DNA of 64,000 nucleotides from positions 62,001 through 126,000 of the forward strand of contig JAVXUO010000523.1 of NCBI GenBank assembly GCA_033065855.1. The letters are read 5' to 3'. The notes under the pieces were generated by a model. That model searched no databases and was not told the DNA's origin. It saw only the letters and a list, made by a program, of their open reading frames with translations. Each line of letters opens with the position of its first letter. Position 1 is the first letter of the stretch. This document shows positions 10,901 through 20,824 of the stretch, in pieces. The position numbers and the translations under genes are program-made. The DNA is from Escallonia rubra (lineage: Eukaryota > Streptophyta > Magnoliopsida > Escalloniales > Escalloniaceae).

Positions 10901-13900
10901 AAAATGAGTTTTTTAGTGACAAAGTGACGTAACGAAAGTGAGAAATGCACGTGACTTGAGCGTGCATGCTTTGACCAGTTATGAGCGTTGAATATTGACT
11001 GTTGCTTGTGCGGACGTGTCATGGAAATGGTACCCCAGTGGGCCTTTGGGTGCGACCAGAATAGGTTGGGAACACTCATTAACCAAAACATTACTTCATG
11101 TGACCTAGAACTTTTACTTCCGCTTCTCTCCCTTAAAGCTGTCTCTAATGCGTGAGTTTTTCTGAAATGAGTTTGGATAAGGGTATATGTCAAACATCTT
11201 ACATTGTGGATGAACTAAAATAAAAAATATACTACATTAAAGATATTGTACAATATTTATTGAAATGCTGATAATATTGTCACATATTATCGTTTCTAAG
11301 ATGGGTTTGTCACGACAGAACTACAAAGTCTACATGTGATAGTGACTCTCATCACAAAGTTTTTTAAAAATATTTAGCACCACAATTTTATTTCAAGTAT
11401 TTTGCACCAGCTGACACCACATTATTCTTTTCCGTAGAACTCTTAGTTGGAGTGATGACATGACAATCGATATGGCTAAAAGACGACAACGATTTTTTTT
11501 TGTTTTGTTTGATAATCCATAAATATTCTCTTTTTTCTTTCAACAGATTAACCGACAAAACTCCGTCAATACATCTAAACCGTGCACCATTGCTAACAAC
11601 CATCTCTCCATACCCCCCGCCTTCTTTCTCTCTCTCTGTCTCTCAAACACAATTCACCACACTTAGGGTTGAACATCAAACCTTTCAAACCGAATTGATC
11701 CAATCTGAACCTTCCAAAAATCTTAACGGTTTGGTTTCACATTTTTCAAACCGACCTTGGTTCGGTTCGATTTACGTTTCACATTTTTGAACCCAATCAT
11801 AAACTGAACCAAACCGACCTATAGTATGCTAATTATTTTTAGTACCATTCATTGATAATGTTCACATACATAGTAGTAAGCAAATCCAAATAAACAAAAA
11901 ATTTTAAGTTAAAATAAATAAATAAACTAACTAGAGTAGTTATAATACAAAAAGTGGTGACTAATATCTCTGATCTTCTATATTTAGCCATTCTTTCTCA
12001 TAAATCAATCATAAAGGCATACTTGAGTTTTAATTGTAATACATATTTGGAATAACACTTACATCTTATGTTAACACGATCACTTATGTATCAAATGTAA
12101 CAAAATTATATACACTTTATAGAGAAAATAGAACTTCAATTTTTTTATATTTAGATCCAATAGTAGTGTGCAAAGGTACAACATCTTTCAATGGGCGCAA
12201 ATCGATCCAATTCAATTAAACCGAACCGTTTAAACCGATCCAATAGTGTTTTGGTCGGTTCACAATTTTTCAAACTAATGGATAACGGTTCAGTCCGCGG
12301 TTTGACCCTCAAATCGAACAGAACCATACTCACCACACCACAACTTCTAATGACGACTTTTCCTCCAACTGCCAGAGTGTGGCCAGAACAAAGCCTTCGA
12401 CTCCTTTCATCAAATTGTCACCATTATTACACCTAACACTACCACCATCACCAACCCAGCAAGAACTGCCATCAATCACCCATCACCATCGCTATTGCAC
12501 CCAACACCACCACAACCAAACTGACCGCCAACCATGAAACCCATAATCGCCATCACCACTGTACTCACCAATTCACACCATCCACTGCCACCACCAATCA
12601 GCATATCCACCACAATTAACTGCATGAATGCATCCACCTTCATTGATTTACCCTCGGCATCACCCATCACAACATATTTAAAAAATTGAGCCAAGATCGA
12701 CGGTAGTCCCCACCCACTCTCCCTACCCTCTTCTCTTGCAATTTAGTTCCAAAATTGATGGATATGCAATATATATGGAATCTGCATCCACCTCCAAATG
12801 TGTTTTCACACCCTCTAATTATTGATAGACCGAAGCTTGTGGACATAGCTATCCATTTTAAACAACATTCTAATTTTTAGAAACTACTATGCCCCCTCTT
12901 TCTGCCGATGACACAGGTGAGTTTTAAGGTTTACTTCTTTTCTTAGAGAGCTTTTTACACATGTTGGTCTTCTTTTCCTCATTTTCAAGCTTCTCACGTG
13001 TTCCTTGAGCAAAAATTACTGAGATACTGCTCCCTCTGTCCCACATAATTTGATCAATTTTTCTTTTTGGGCCATCCCACAAATACTGCTTATTTCCAGA
13101 TTAAGAAAGATGATATAGTTACTTTTATATATTTACTCTTTTTACACTTTTTTTTATTCTATTTCTCTCTCGACATTTAAATCTCCATCAACTCATTTCT
13201 CTCTCCTGGCCCATTCTCTTTATACTTTTTGTTCATTTCTCTCTCCACATTTAATACTCTACTAACACATTTTCTCTCTCCAGATCCACTTTCTTTCCCT
13301 CCTCTCACTAAAGGGTAGAATGAAAAACACACAATATATCACTTAAATTCTTAATCTATGTGCCAAAAATAGTCGATCAAATTATGTGGGACAGAGGGAG
13401 TAAGATTTATTAGGTTCAAGCAATTAATTGGCTGCCAAAAACCTAGACTTATCATTTATGTTCAAAGCAAATTAGAAAAGGCTGTATGTGTTTAAAAAGA
13501 ATAAGGAAAAATATTTTTGGATACAAAGAAAGAAAAAATAAAAAGGAACCAAAATTTTCTACAATTTACCAACAATACCCTTGATAAAAAAAAAAGGTCG
13601 TAAAATCACTTTGATGTGAAGCCATATATATGGTGCTAGGTGCAACAATAAGTAGATATTTTGGTGCAAAGTAACTTAAAAAGACTTTGTAGACCTTTCT
13701 TGTAATGATTGAATTATTATTATTATTTTTTTGAATTTCCCAAAGGGAAATACTAGAACTGCAAATATGGGTAACCGCAGGGGGAGGAATCGAACACGGG
13801 ACCTCGAGATCCCTTGCCAACTCAACCAACCCCCTTGGTTTGATTGAATTATTTTAAATGTCGCTTGTTGTAACATATGACACGTTATTAAAGTATTAAG

Positions 13901-16093
13901 CCGTCAATCGCATCAATTGTGACAATCTATACCTTTTCATGCCATATCTCATCAAACAATTATTGCTTAACCAAGAAATGGTGCGTGCGTAGGTAAATAT
14001 TATTCAGATACACTCACAGTTGGACTACTTCCAACAATACCAACAAAGAGTGAGTGCTCTTGTAGGAGCTGATCAGGCAAAACGGCTTGTAGAGCAAGCA
14101 CTGGTCTTGATTACCTTGGGCGGCAATGATTTTGTGAACAACTACTACTTGGTGCCATTCTCTGCAAGGTCTCGCCAATATTCTCTCCCAGACTATGTCA
14201 ACTATTTAATTTCAGAATACCAGAAAATTCTAATGGTAAGGGCTTTTTTCCTTTTTTCTTAATATCTTTCTCCCTTCTTATACTTTTTTTTTATTTTTAT
14301 CTTCAACCATTTTTACATAGTTATTTGATTAAGGGTAAAGCTAAATCCAAATTCTCTTATATTTGTTCACTCCTTAATTATTGCCAGATGTTAGAGCATC
14401 AGTCTCATGTATCTTATATGTGTTCCAATAACCATGAGTACAAGAGAACGGGGGACACAACAAAACTACTAAAGCACCATCATTATTACAGTAGCAAGGG
14501 AATCTGGTTGATATTTTTTAGGCCTTAATAATAGTTCTACAAACTCAACCTTTTACTCAGTATATGGTAGGTATATTTTGGCGTTTGGGCCGCATCATTG
14601 CACCCCTTTAGTATGTTAAAACTGTTTATGGTTGCCGGAATTAAATATTGTTCATTAAAATAACTGTTTTGGAAGCTGCTTACGAAGGCATAAATTTGGG
14701 AAAAGATTAGCTTCAATATGATTTGTACTATTCGCCAATATTATCTCTGCGATATGAATATTGCAGAGGCTATATGAACAAGGTGCTCGCAGGGTTCTCG
14801 TAACTGGTACAGGACCGTTGGGTTGTGTCCCAGCAGAGTTGGCAATGCGTAGTAGAAATGGCGAATGCGCGACTGACCTGCAACATGCTGCAGCCTTATT
14901 CAACCCGCAACTCGAGAAATTGTTAAGCGGGCTCGATAGTAAAATTGGCAGGAATGTCTTCATTGCAGCAAATACAAATGAGATGCACATGGATTTCATC
15001 AGCAATCCTCAAGCATATGGTACGTCTAGTACTTATAACTTCTTTTTGTTTTTCAGCGAGCCGTTATAATATGCCCCGACTATTCACAACTCATATCCTT
15101 ACACCACTAGGGAGCACTGAATGACTGATTCGTTACAAGCTTTCCTTTTCCTCGCTTGATTGGATCAAAACGTCATTCAAGTCAAATCCAATAATCCGGA
15201 TAGCATAAAGAAATTATTAAAAATTAATCCAATTGTTCAATATTCTCGTTTCACTTTTCAATTTGTAAAATGACTCGCTTTCTAGATGATCCCTCTAGAA
15301 GAGGGTACAATGCAACTATTCATATGAATATTACAACTGTATTGAGTGCCATACATGTAACAATTAGAGTGGGGATCATCGCTCCTAGATCCATTATTGA
15401 AATAACTAGAATTTCGATAACTATAAAAAGAACTTTCTAGTTCATTTTGGATTCTAGTTATGTAAGAAATCTGATGGAATCGGAATCACAAATAAAGATG
15501 GAGGATACAACAAAGTCTTTTGGGAATCTGCAAACAACAAATTCAAAAACTCCCTTTCGAATTTGCTTTGAAGCAGTGTACAATTTGGCTACAGTTATTT
15601 TACAGAAAGAAAAGAGTTTGAAATTATAAGTAAGTGGTCTGAAAGAATAGAAAATCTAGTATTTATAAAACTTGAAAGGGCGTGAATTTTGACATTATTA
15701 TAGACAACTCATAAGTACATAGAAAACGATGTGTTTATGATCAGAGCAAATCGTTACATTCCTTACGGGTTATACTTCCAGCTCAATTAGATTGCTACAT
15801 AAATAGATCTTAAATTACTAATTTAGCAATAACTTCATGACTTGTGTTATGTTTGGTTAGGGTTTCTTACATCAAAGATAGCATGTTGCGGACAAGGAAG
15901 ATACAACGGCCTCGGACTATGCACACCACTATCCAACTTGTGCCCCAATAGAGACTTGTACGTATTTTGGGATGCCTTCCATCCATCTGAGAAAGCAAAT
16001 AGGCTGATTGTACAACGGATCATGAATGGCTCCCCCAAGTACATGAAGCCCATAAATCTCAGCACCGTCATGGCTTTGGATTCTTGGGCATGA
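7946..16093 (+). CDS. GDSL esterase/lipase, cutin-synthase-like group (five exons)
   Basis: Exons read by eye: 7946-8210, 8325-8452, 13993-14235, 14767-15019 and 15861-16093, all with GT-AG introns and together one frame of 373 residues plus TGA. Residues 1-24 form a signal peptide (hydrophobic VVLGLLAAV), so the enzyme should be secreted. SGNH-hydrolase blocks are all present: [11 protein letters not shown] with Ser44 as nucleophile, GANFASAG with Gly113, GGNDF with Asn176, and DAFHP with Asp334 and His337. C-terminal ACCGQG and CPNRD motifs are typical of plant GDSL proteins. From memory the best match is Arabidopsis At5g33370, in the CUS/CD1 group that polymerises cutin from monoacylglycerol esters outside the cell; that substrate is inferred from similarity. 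The ATG is first after the TATA box and precedes the signal peptide. Intron 1 has a weak donor (GTTCAG). Intron 2 is 5.5 kb because of transposons. No disabling change seen. Confidence 0.93.
9640..10290. repeat. Tandem repeats within solo LTR (GTAGCATCCCGGAGGAG units)
   Basis: Units with GTAGCATCCCGGAGGAG-CGTCTACCTGGCGG alternate with units reading CTGGCGGAGATAGTGTCCC-GGAGGAG. A higher-order period of roughly 240-250 bp repeats about 2.5 times. Open frames across this block are by-products of its GC content. Confidence 0.75.
10690..10830. repeat. GGCCGACCCCAAGGGGA minisatellite
   Basis: About eight short units of 15-24 bp built on GGCCGACCCC-AAGGGGA. A block with the same GGCCGACCCC core sits in the related LTR at 20030-20212, so the minisatellite belongs to the family and varies in copy number and unit length. 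Confidence 0.85.
11664..12311. mobile_element. Probable hAT-type relic rich in AACCGA motifs
   Basis: The left end TAGGGTTGAACATCAAACC resembles the end TAGGGGTGAGCATTTAAACC of the well-bounded hAT element at 20242. The interior shares the AACCGAACC-type motif. The candidate right end GGTTTGACCCTC is only a weak inverted match, and I find no 8-bp duplication, so this looks old or rearranged. Confidence 0.4.
13030..13400. mobile_element. Stowaway-type MITE
   Basis: The 371-bp element starts CTCCCTCTGTCCCACATAAT and ends ATTATGTGGGACAGAGGGAG; the terminal inverted repeats pair exactly over 20 bp. TA follows the right end (13401-13402); the left flank reads TG, probably a later change. Same family as the copies at 3573 and 25389. 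Confidence 0.92.
13719..13840 (-). mobile_element. tRNA-derived SINE
   Basis: On the - strand this 122-bp unit carries a pol III A box (TGGTTGAGTTGG) and B box (GTTCGATTCC) about 30 bp apart near its start and ends in an A-rich tail with TAA repeats. Direct repeats TGATTGAATTATT flank it at 13706-13718 and 13841-13853, marking a 13-bp target-site duplication. A tail, the duplication and the lack of a cloverleaf beyond the box region argue against a functional tRNA gene. I cannot assign a named plant SINE family. Confidence 0.85.
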
Positions 16094-16801
16094 TGTTTCT
16101 TTTTTTTTTTGGTTCCTAAACTGATGGTGTTGTATCTTTCATGTGCCCACTTGATATTTCCTAAGTTGATTTAAAAGCTCTTTTTTTTCAAACGTAGTTT
16201 TGGTGGTAAGTTTGATTTACAACATAAAAAGTGTGACTGAAGAGACGCATCATCAATAAAAAACATCATCGATGTGTTGAGCAGATAATTATTGTGAACA
16301 TTTTCTACACATGCTAAAAATCTGTTTACCATTGTATGAAATCTATTCGCATATAACTATCCATTATCTCTTTCAATGTCTTTCAATTTGCTTCTCTCTC
16401 TCTCTAAACCTCTTTCTACATGTCCTTTCTCACAATATTTTTTAATCTCTTTTGTTTCTCCAATCTCTAAACAACCCCCTTTCACCCATCCAAAGTCCCT
16501 CTAGATGCACATGCAGTTTGTGTAATACTGTGGAAGATAAAATGCATTTTAGTCTTGTAGAAGTAGATGGGCAAAGCCAAATGTGTTCTCAAAAATTAAA
16601 GCGGGTTGTATTGCATCAATCATGTGCTTGTGTGTATCTTTGCAATGGAGTGTTTCTGTAAGAAAACTTGGGCTTGAAACAGATAAAATAACCCTATAGC
16701 TTTTTTTTTTTTTATATAACTAATGGGAAATCAAAAGCAAATATCTCAACTGTAACAGTAAACAAACTACTTTAGTTTGCTATTGACACAATCTCGGGCA
16801 T
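16094..16801. other. 3' flank of the GDSL gene
   Basis: Contains the probable 3' untranslated region and AT-rich intergenic DNA. I see no further exon before the LTR element begins at 16802. Confidence 0.6.
16255..16260 (+). promoter_or_regulatory. Candidate poly(A) signal of the GDSL gene
   Basis: AATAAA lies about 160 bp after the GDSL stop codon, within the usual range for plant 3' ends. Plant signals are loose, so this is only the best candidate. Confidence 0.45.
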
Positions 16802-17214
16802 TGTTGCTGATAAAAATATGCTCCGCGTATTTTCCGGAATCTGAACCTGAACTGATGACCTACAAGACAGAAAACGAGTGATCGCCAGGTGGGGTTCCCG
16901 GTGGAGAACTCTCAAATGCTTAAGTCAAAGCACAGTTACAGAATAATAACTCTGAAAAAGTATGAAAGACACAATGTGTATCTGTATGTGTGTTATTGTC
17001 CCATACCTGGGGGGTATACTCCTTTATATAGTGGTAGGAAGAAGAGTCCTAGTAGGACTGAGATGTGAACAAATCCAATCAGGATTGTATTAGGATCCTA
17101 GAGGATGATGTGTCTAACTCTGATGATAGAGTTAGAATCTTGATAAGATAATTATCAATCTCTCAGTTTGACTGAGATTGTCGGGTATTCCCCAATTTAT
17201 TAGGAGTTATATCA
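16802..17214 (-). repeat. LTR (left copy; 3' LTR by orientation)
   Basis: Starts TGTTGCTGATAAAAATATG and ends GGAGTTATATCA. A TATA motif (CTATATAAAGG on the - strand) lies near 17023. About 92-93 percent identical to the right copy by eye. Confidence 0.85.
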
Positions 17215-19489
17215 TAAGCCCCCCACTTCCTTGGCCAAAATGTTTGGCTGAGGAAGTTTATACCTGGTGTCTCGAGACACGCATCAGATTTGTAAGGGAT
17301 TCTCCATCTACTTGTAGGGGTAATAATATTTCTCTACTCCATGTGGTCGGACCTAAGCTCTTAAGAGCTTAAGCGATGGAACTTTGCCCAAGTAGGGCGC
17401 TAGAACCCTGGCTCTCGAGAGCTAAGGCTTAGAGTAGGGCCTGAGTAGGATATTCGGAATCATCTTTGGAAAGACGAATCATGGGATCTCGAGATCCTTT
17501 AGAGGCTGTGCCCCATGGTAGCCTCTCTCGGGAGAGGACACAAAGCTGTGCATGCAAGTTGTTACATGTGCTAAGTCTTTAAATGTCCCCTCGAGGGGTC
17601 ACCTCTCATTTGGAGGGTGTTCATTTTTTGCAAGTGTGTGTTCTTTAGCTCGAGCTGACCACTTCATGTTTGCATTTTACTTTGAAGCGAACTCTTACCA
17701 TCAGGTAAGAGCTGGCAAAGAAGCCTCGCACTCAGCTTGGCTGGGTTTTGAATTGGCAAAGAATGGTGGGGGGATGAATTCCCATAGTCCTTTGTCGTTT
17801 AACGGGTTAGAACTGTAGCTAAATCGTTCGGATATAACTTGAGCTCTATCCTGTCACCCTTGGGGGTGTTCGTCCCTCGAGGGATCGCCCTGGCTAGTGG
17901 AATTTAGAGTTTCGGTAAGTTCCCTTAAAGGCTGATGGAGCGCGGAGCTCATTTAAATATACCCTCGGGGGTTTGAAGGAACTTAAGAGTTCTCGTCGTA
18001 CGCGCCCTCGGGGACGGATGGAGCTCGAAGCTCATGCAAATACCCTCGAGGGTTTCGGTCAAAGAAACAAGTAATCGTTGTTGCGGCGCTAAATAAGAAG
18101 TCGCGGGGCATTGAGCCCGTAACATGGTCGCTGCGGCGATCCTCCATGTCTGATAAGAAACAAGGCATTAAGCATGTATAAGAATGATCTCGTAAAATAT
18201 AAAGCCCCCCCGACCTTTGAGAAGGCCTGGATATATAAAGATGGCTTCTCACCTTTATGTAGGGCGTGGCCGCAAGAAGACCTGGATGAGCAATATAGAA
18301 GACCATAATCCGCCTGCTTGATTGGACGAGCATATAGAGCTAGAGGACGCGGAGTCCGTCCCAGTTTATCAATATAATGAGAAGCAACTAGATTCAGTTT
18401 GCTGGTCGCATGAGCTTGAGCTTGTAATTATACCGGCATATTAGCGATGCTTATTAGCATAGACTGCTGATATGCTTTCACAATTGATAGAGGTCACTGT
18501 GTGACCGAATATCACGAGACAATAAGTAATGCCGAGTCGGCAAGATGCTGCAGCAGAAACCCTAGGCGTGACTTCAAGTCAGAGGGAGCTGTGAATTTGT
18601 ACCTCGCTTATGAAGTGGTTTATACGTCACTGTTGATGCCCGTAGGCATAGTGTGTTGCCGAGGAAAGATGGTTCGATGCCACGTAGAGGTGCCACAAAG
18701 GATGCAGTCTGAGTTGGCTTCTGAGTAGGCAAAATGGGAGACATCAAGGATGGCGTAAGGGCTGAGAGCAAGGCTCCTCAGGCAGGTCCCGATGGCTGGC
18801 AGTGCCGCGCAGGCAGGGTGACGACGAACAGGGCCGGCGGTTGACAGTCCGAGTCGAGAGTGCAGCGTCAAGAGTCCGATGTCGAGAGTTCAAATGTCTT
18901 TCTCTCACTAGAAATCCAGAGAGAATAAGTTTTAGAGAGAGAAAGTGAAATCTTGAAAATGAGAGAGAAGTCCTTGAATAAGCTCCAGAATCCACTATAT
19001 ATAGGCACAAATGCGCGCGTGTCATCATCCGACACGTGTCGTCCCCTGAGAGCGACACGTCACTAGGGGGTCCAAAGTATTGATTGTCCGTCGAATATGT
19101 CGGTCCCCGAGTTTGTGCCGCCCTGCCCTTGCAGCATCCCTCTGCCTGTCTGAGGAGACTGACCACACCGCGGTAGCATGGTCAGAGTAGCCCGTTGCCC
19201 CAGCCTCCAGTCCAAGCCCTTACTGAATCCCACGAGATGCGGCACGAGACGCGCAGAGATCCTGGCAGCGGTGAGGGTTGCCCCTGCAGCCAACTGCCAG
19301 GCGGACTAGGCACGATGCCCTCCGAGAACCTGCTCCCGTCCCGGAGTGACCCGGGGGTCATTGCCCTGGCGGTGTCGATGATCAATGGTGATATGAGTGC
19401 GCATGCTCACAGCTCGATACCCAGAGTCCGTGGCGTGGGGTCCTCGTGCCGGAACACTACGAGCGGAGCCCTCCCGAAGCCTGTCGATT

Positions 19490-19790
19490 GATTGTGAGGG
19501 CGAGGGCCGGAGCCCCCGGTTGATTGAGCCGGCGAGGGCATTAGGGTTACGAGCCCGTCCCGCGGCGAAGGCCGGAGCCCTGTCAGTTGATTGAGTCGGT
19601 GAGGGCTTCATGGTTGCGAGCCCGTCCCGCGGCGAGGGCCGGAGCCCTGTCAGTTGATTGAGTCGGCGAGGGCTTCATGGTTGCGAGCCCGTCCCGCCGC
19701 GAGGGCCGGAGCCCCGTCAGTTTGATTGAGCCGGCGAGGGCTTCATGGTTGCGAGCCCGTCCCGCCGCGAGTTTGATTGAGCCGGCGACA
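19490..19790. repeat. Tandem array, roughly 65-75 bp units
   Basis: Four to five units of GAGGGCCGGAGCCC, TTGATTGAGTCGGCGAGGGC and TTGCGAGCCCGTCCCGC, lying in the nested solo LTR. A related unit recurs near 19905-19990 after duplication of a neighbouring block that starts AATGAGCGTCGCGCTACTGA (19789 and 19957). Confidence 0.85.
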
Positions 19791-20029
19791 ATGAGCGTCG
19801 CGCTACTGAAGATAGCGGGGGTGTGTTGTTGGAGCGAGAAGCCAGTGCCGTGCAGCCCCCCCTAAGGACAAGGGAGGCCGACCCCCTTACAAAGTGGGAG
19901 GCCGACCCTTCATGGTTGCGAGCCCGTCCCGCCGCGAGTTTGATTGAGCCGGTGACAATGAGCGTCGCGCTACTGAAAATATCGGGGGTGTGTTGTTGGA
20001 GCGAGAAGCCAGTGTCGTGCAGCATGTTC

Positions 20030-20212
20030 CCCCCTAAGGACAAGGGAGGCCGGCCCCCTTACAAAGTGGGAGGCCGACCCCCTTATCAGGGGAGTGGCCG
20101 ACCCCTTTACAAAGTGGGTGGCCGACCCCCTTCTTAGGGAGGTGGCCGACCCTCTTCTTAGGGGGGTGGCCGACCCCCTTCTGGGGGGGGTGGCCGACCC
20201 CTCGGGGGGGGG
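20030..20212. repeat. GTGGCCGACCCCCTT minisatellite
   Basis: About eight units of 18-24 bp built on GGCCGACCCC(C)TT, alternating with ACAAAGTGG or CTTAGGGGG. Counterpart of the 10690-10830 block in the sister LTR, but the spacer has changed from AAGGGGA. Confidence 0.85.
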
Positions 20213-20241
20213 GGGGAATGCACATTCAATCGCCGTCTGAA

Positions 20242-20824
20242 TAGGGGTGAGCATTTAAACCGTTGAAACCGATCCAACCGTAAAAATCGAACCAACCAAT
20301 CCGTTTATTTCCAAACCGATCTAAAAATCAATCGGTTTGATTTTTTTTTTCCCAAACCGTACATTCAGTTTGGTCTGTTCGGCTTGAATTGTTTTGAAAC
20401 CGCATTAACCGAACAAACCATATATAATATAATATATCTATATTTTTACCTAATCCTAGTTATTTTTACTAACCCTAGTTATCTAACCACTCATATAAAA
20501 TAGGATAAACCTTAAATCCCTTAACGTAACACATCTTTTTCACTTGCCGCCTATATCTCACAAGTGTTATTAATTATGATAAAAAAATTAATTTTTTTGG
20601 AACTTATTAATATGTATAAGTTATTAATTTTTAGGCCTAAAGTTACTCAAAATTTAATTTGGCCCAAACCGATTAAACCGTCCAAACCGAACCGTTCAAT
20701 CCGTTCAACCCGCAGAAACCAAACCGTTCAACTACGATTCGGTTTTTTTTCCCAAACCGAGGTTGGTCGGTTCGGTTTGGTATTTAGCCTCCAAACCGAA
20801 CCAACCGAACCGTGCTCACCCCTA
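20242..20824. mobile_element. Non-autonomous hAT element with AACCGAACC-rich interior
   Basis: Perfect 12-bp inverted ends TAGGGGTGAGCA / TGCTCACCCCTA, flanked by a perfect 8-bp duplication CGTCTGAA at 20234-20241 and 20825-20832, the hAT signature. The 583-bp interior is AT-rich, contrasting with the GC-rich host LTR, and has repeated AAACCGAACCG-type motifs on both strands near both ends. No transposase. It is the youngest layer in the nest because it interrupts the solo LTR. Confidence 0.95.

Larger units (their letters stand above)
8935..11074 (-). mobile_element. Solo LTR, GC-rich long-LTR family
   Basis: The 2,140-bp unit starts TGATGCCAAGG and ends GGTTGGGAACA, with perfect 5-bp duplications CTCAT at 8930-8934 and 11075-11079. 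It aligns along most of its length with the nested copy at 18654-20994. On the - strand a TATA motif CTATAAATAGGGG lies near 9250, about 1.8 kb from the start, giving - orientation with a long U3. No internal domain is present. Superfamily is uncertain; Ty3/gypsy seems likelier for so long a GC-rich LTR. Confidence 0.85.
8453..13992 (+). other. Transposon-filled intron 2 of the GDSL gene
   Basis: This 5,540-bp intron starts GTAAGT and ends GTGCGTAG. It contains a solo LTR (8935-11074), a probable hAT relic (11664-12311), a Stowaway MITE (13030-13400) and a SINE (13719-13840). The other introns are 114, 531 and 841 bp. The exons on both sides join in phase, so splicing across the insertions is expected. 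Confidence 0.9.

Noticed and set aside
10567-11193. A 208-residue - strand open frame in the solo LTR
   Set aside because: It spans a GC-rich minisatellite, reads as repeated PLGVGL and shares no domain. The LTR ends and duplications explain the sequence.
12430-12700. CAC/CCA-rich stretch as a possible proline/histidine-rich protein exon
   Set aside because: Codon-independent trinucleotide-like repeat with no start or splice context; lies in an intron of the GDSL gene.
13785-13840. Possible tRNA gene (A and B boxes)
   Set aside because: It has a 3' tail and flanking 13-bp target copies, and I see no anticodon stem or acceptor pairing. A SINE fits better.
20242-20824. Possible part of the solo LTR itself
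   Set aside because: Composition differs sharply, and perfect 12-bp inverted ends with an 8-bp CGTCTGAA duplication show a separate hAT insertion.
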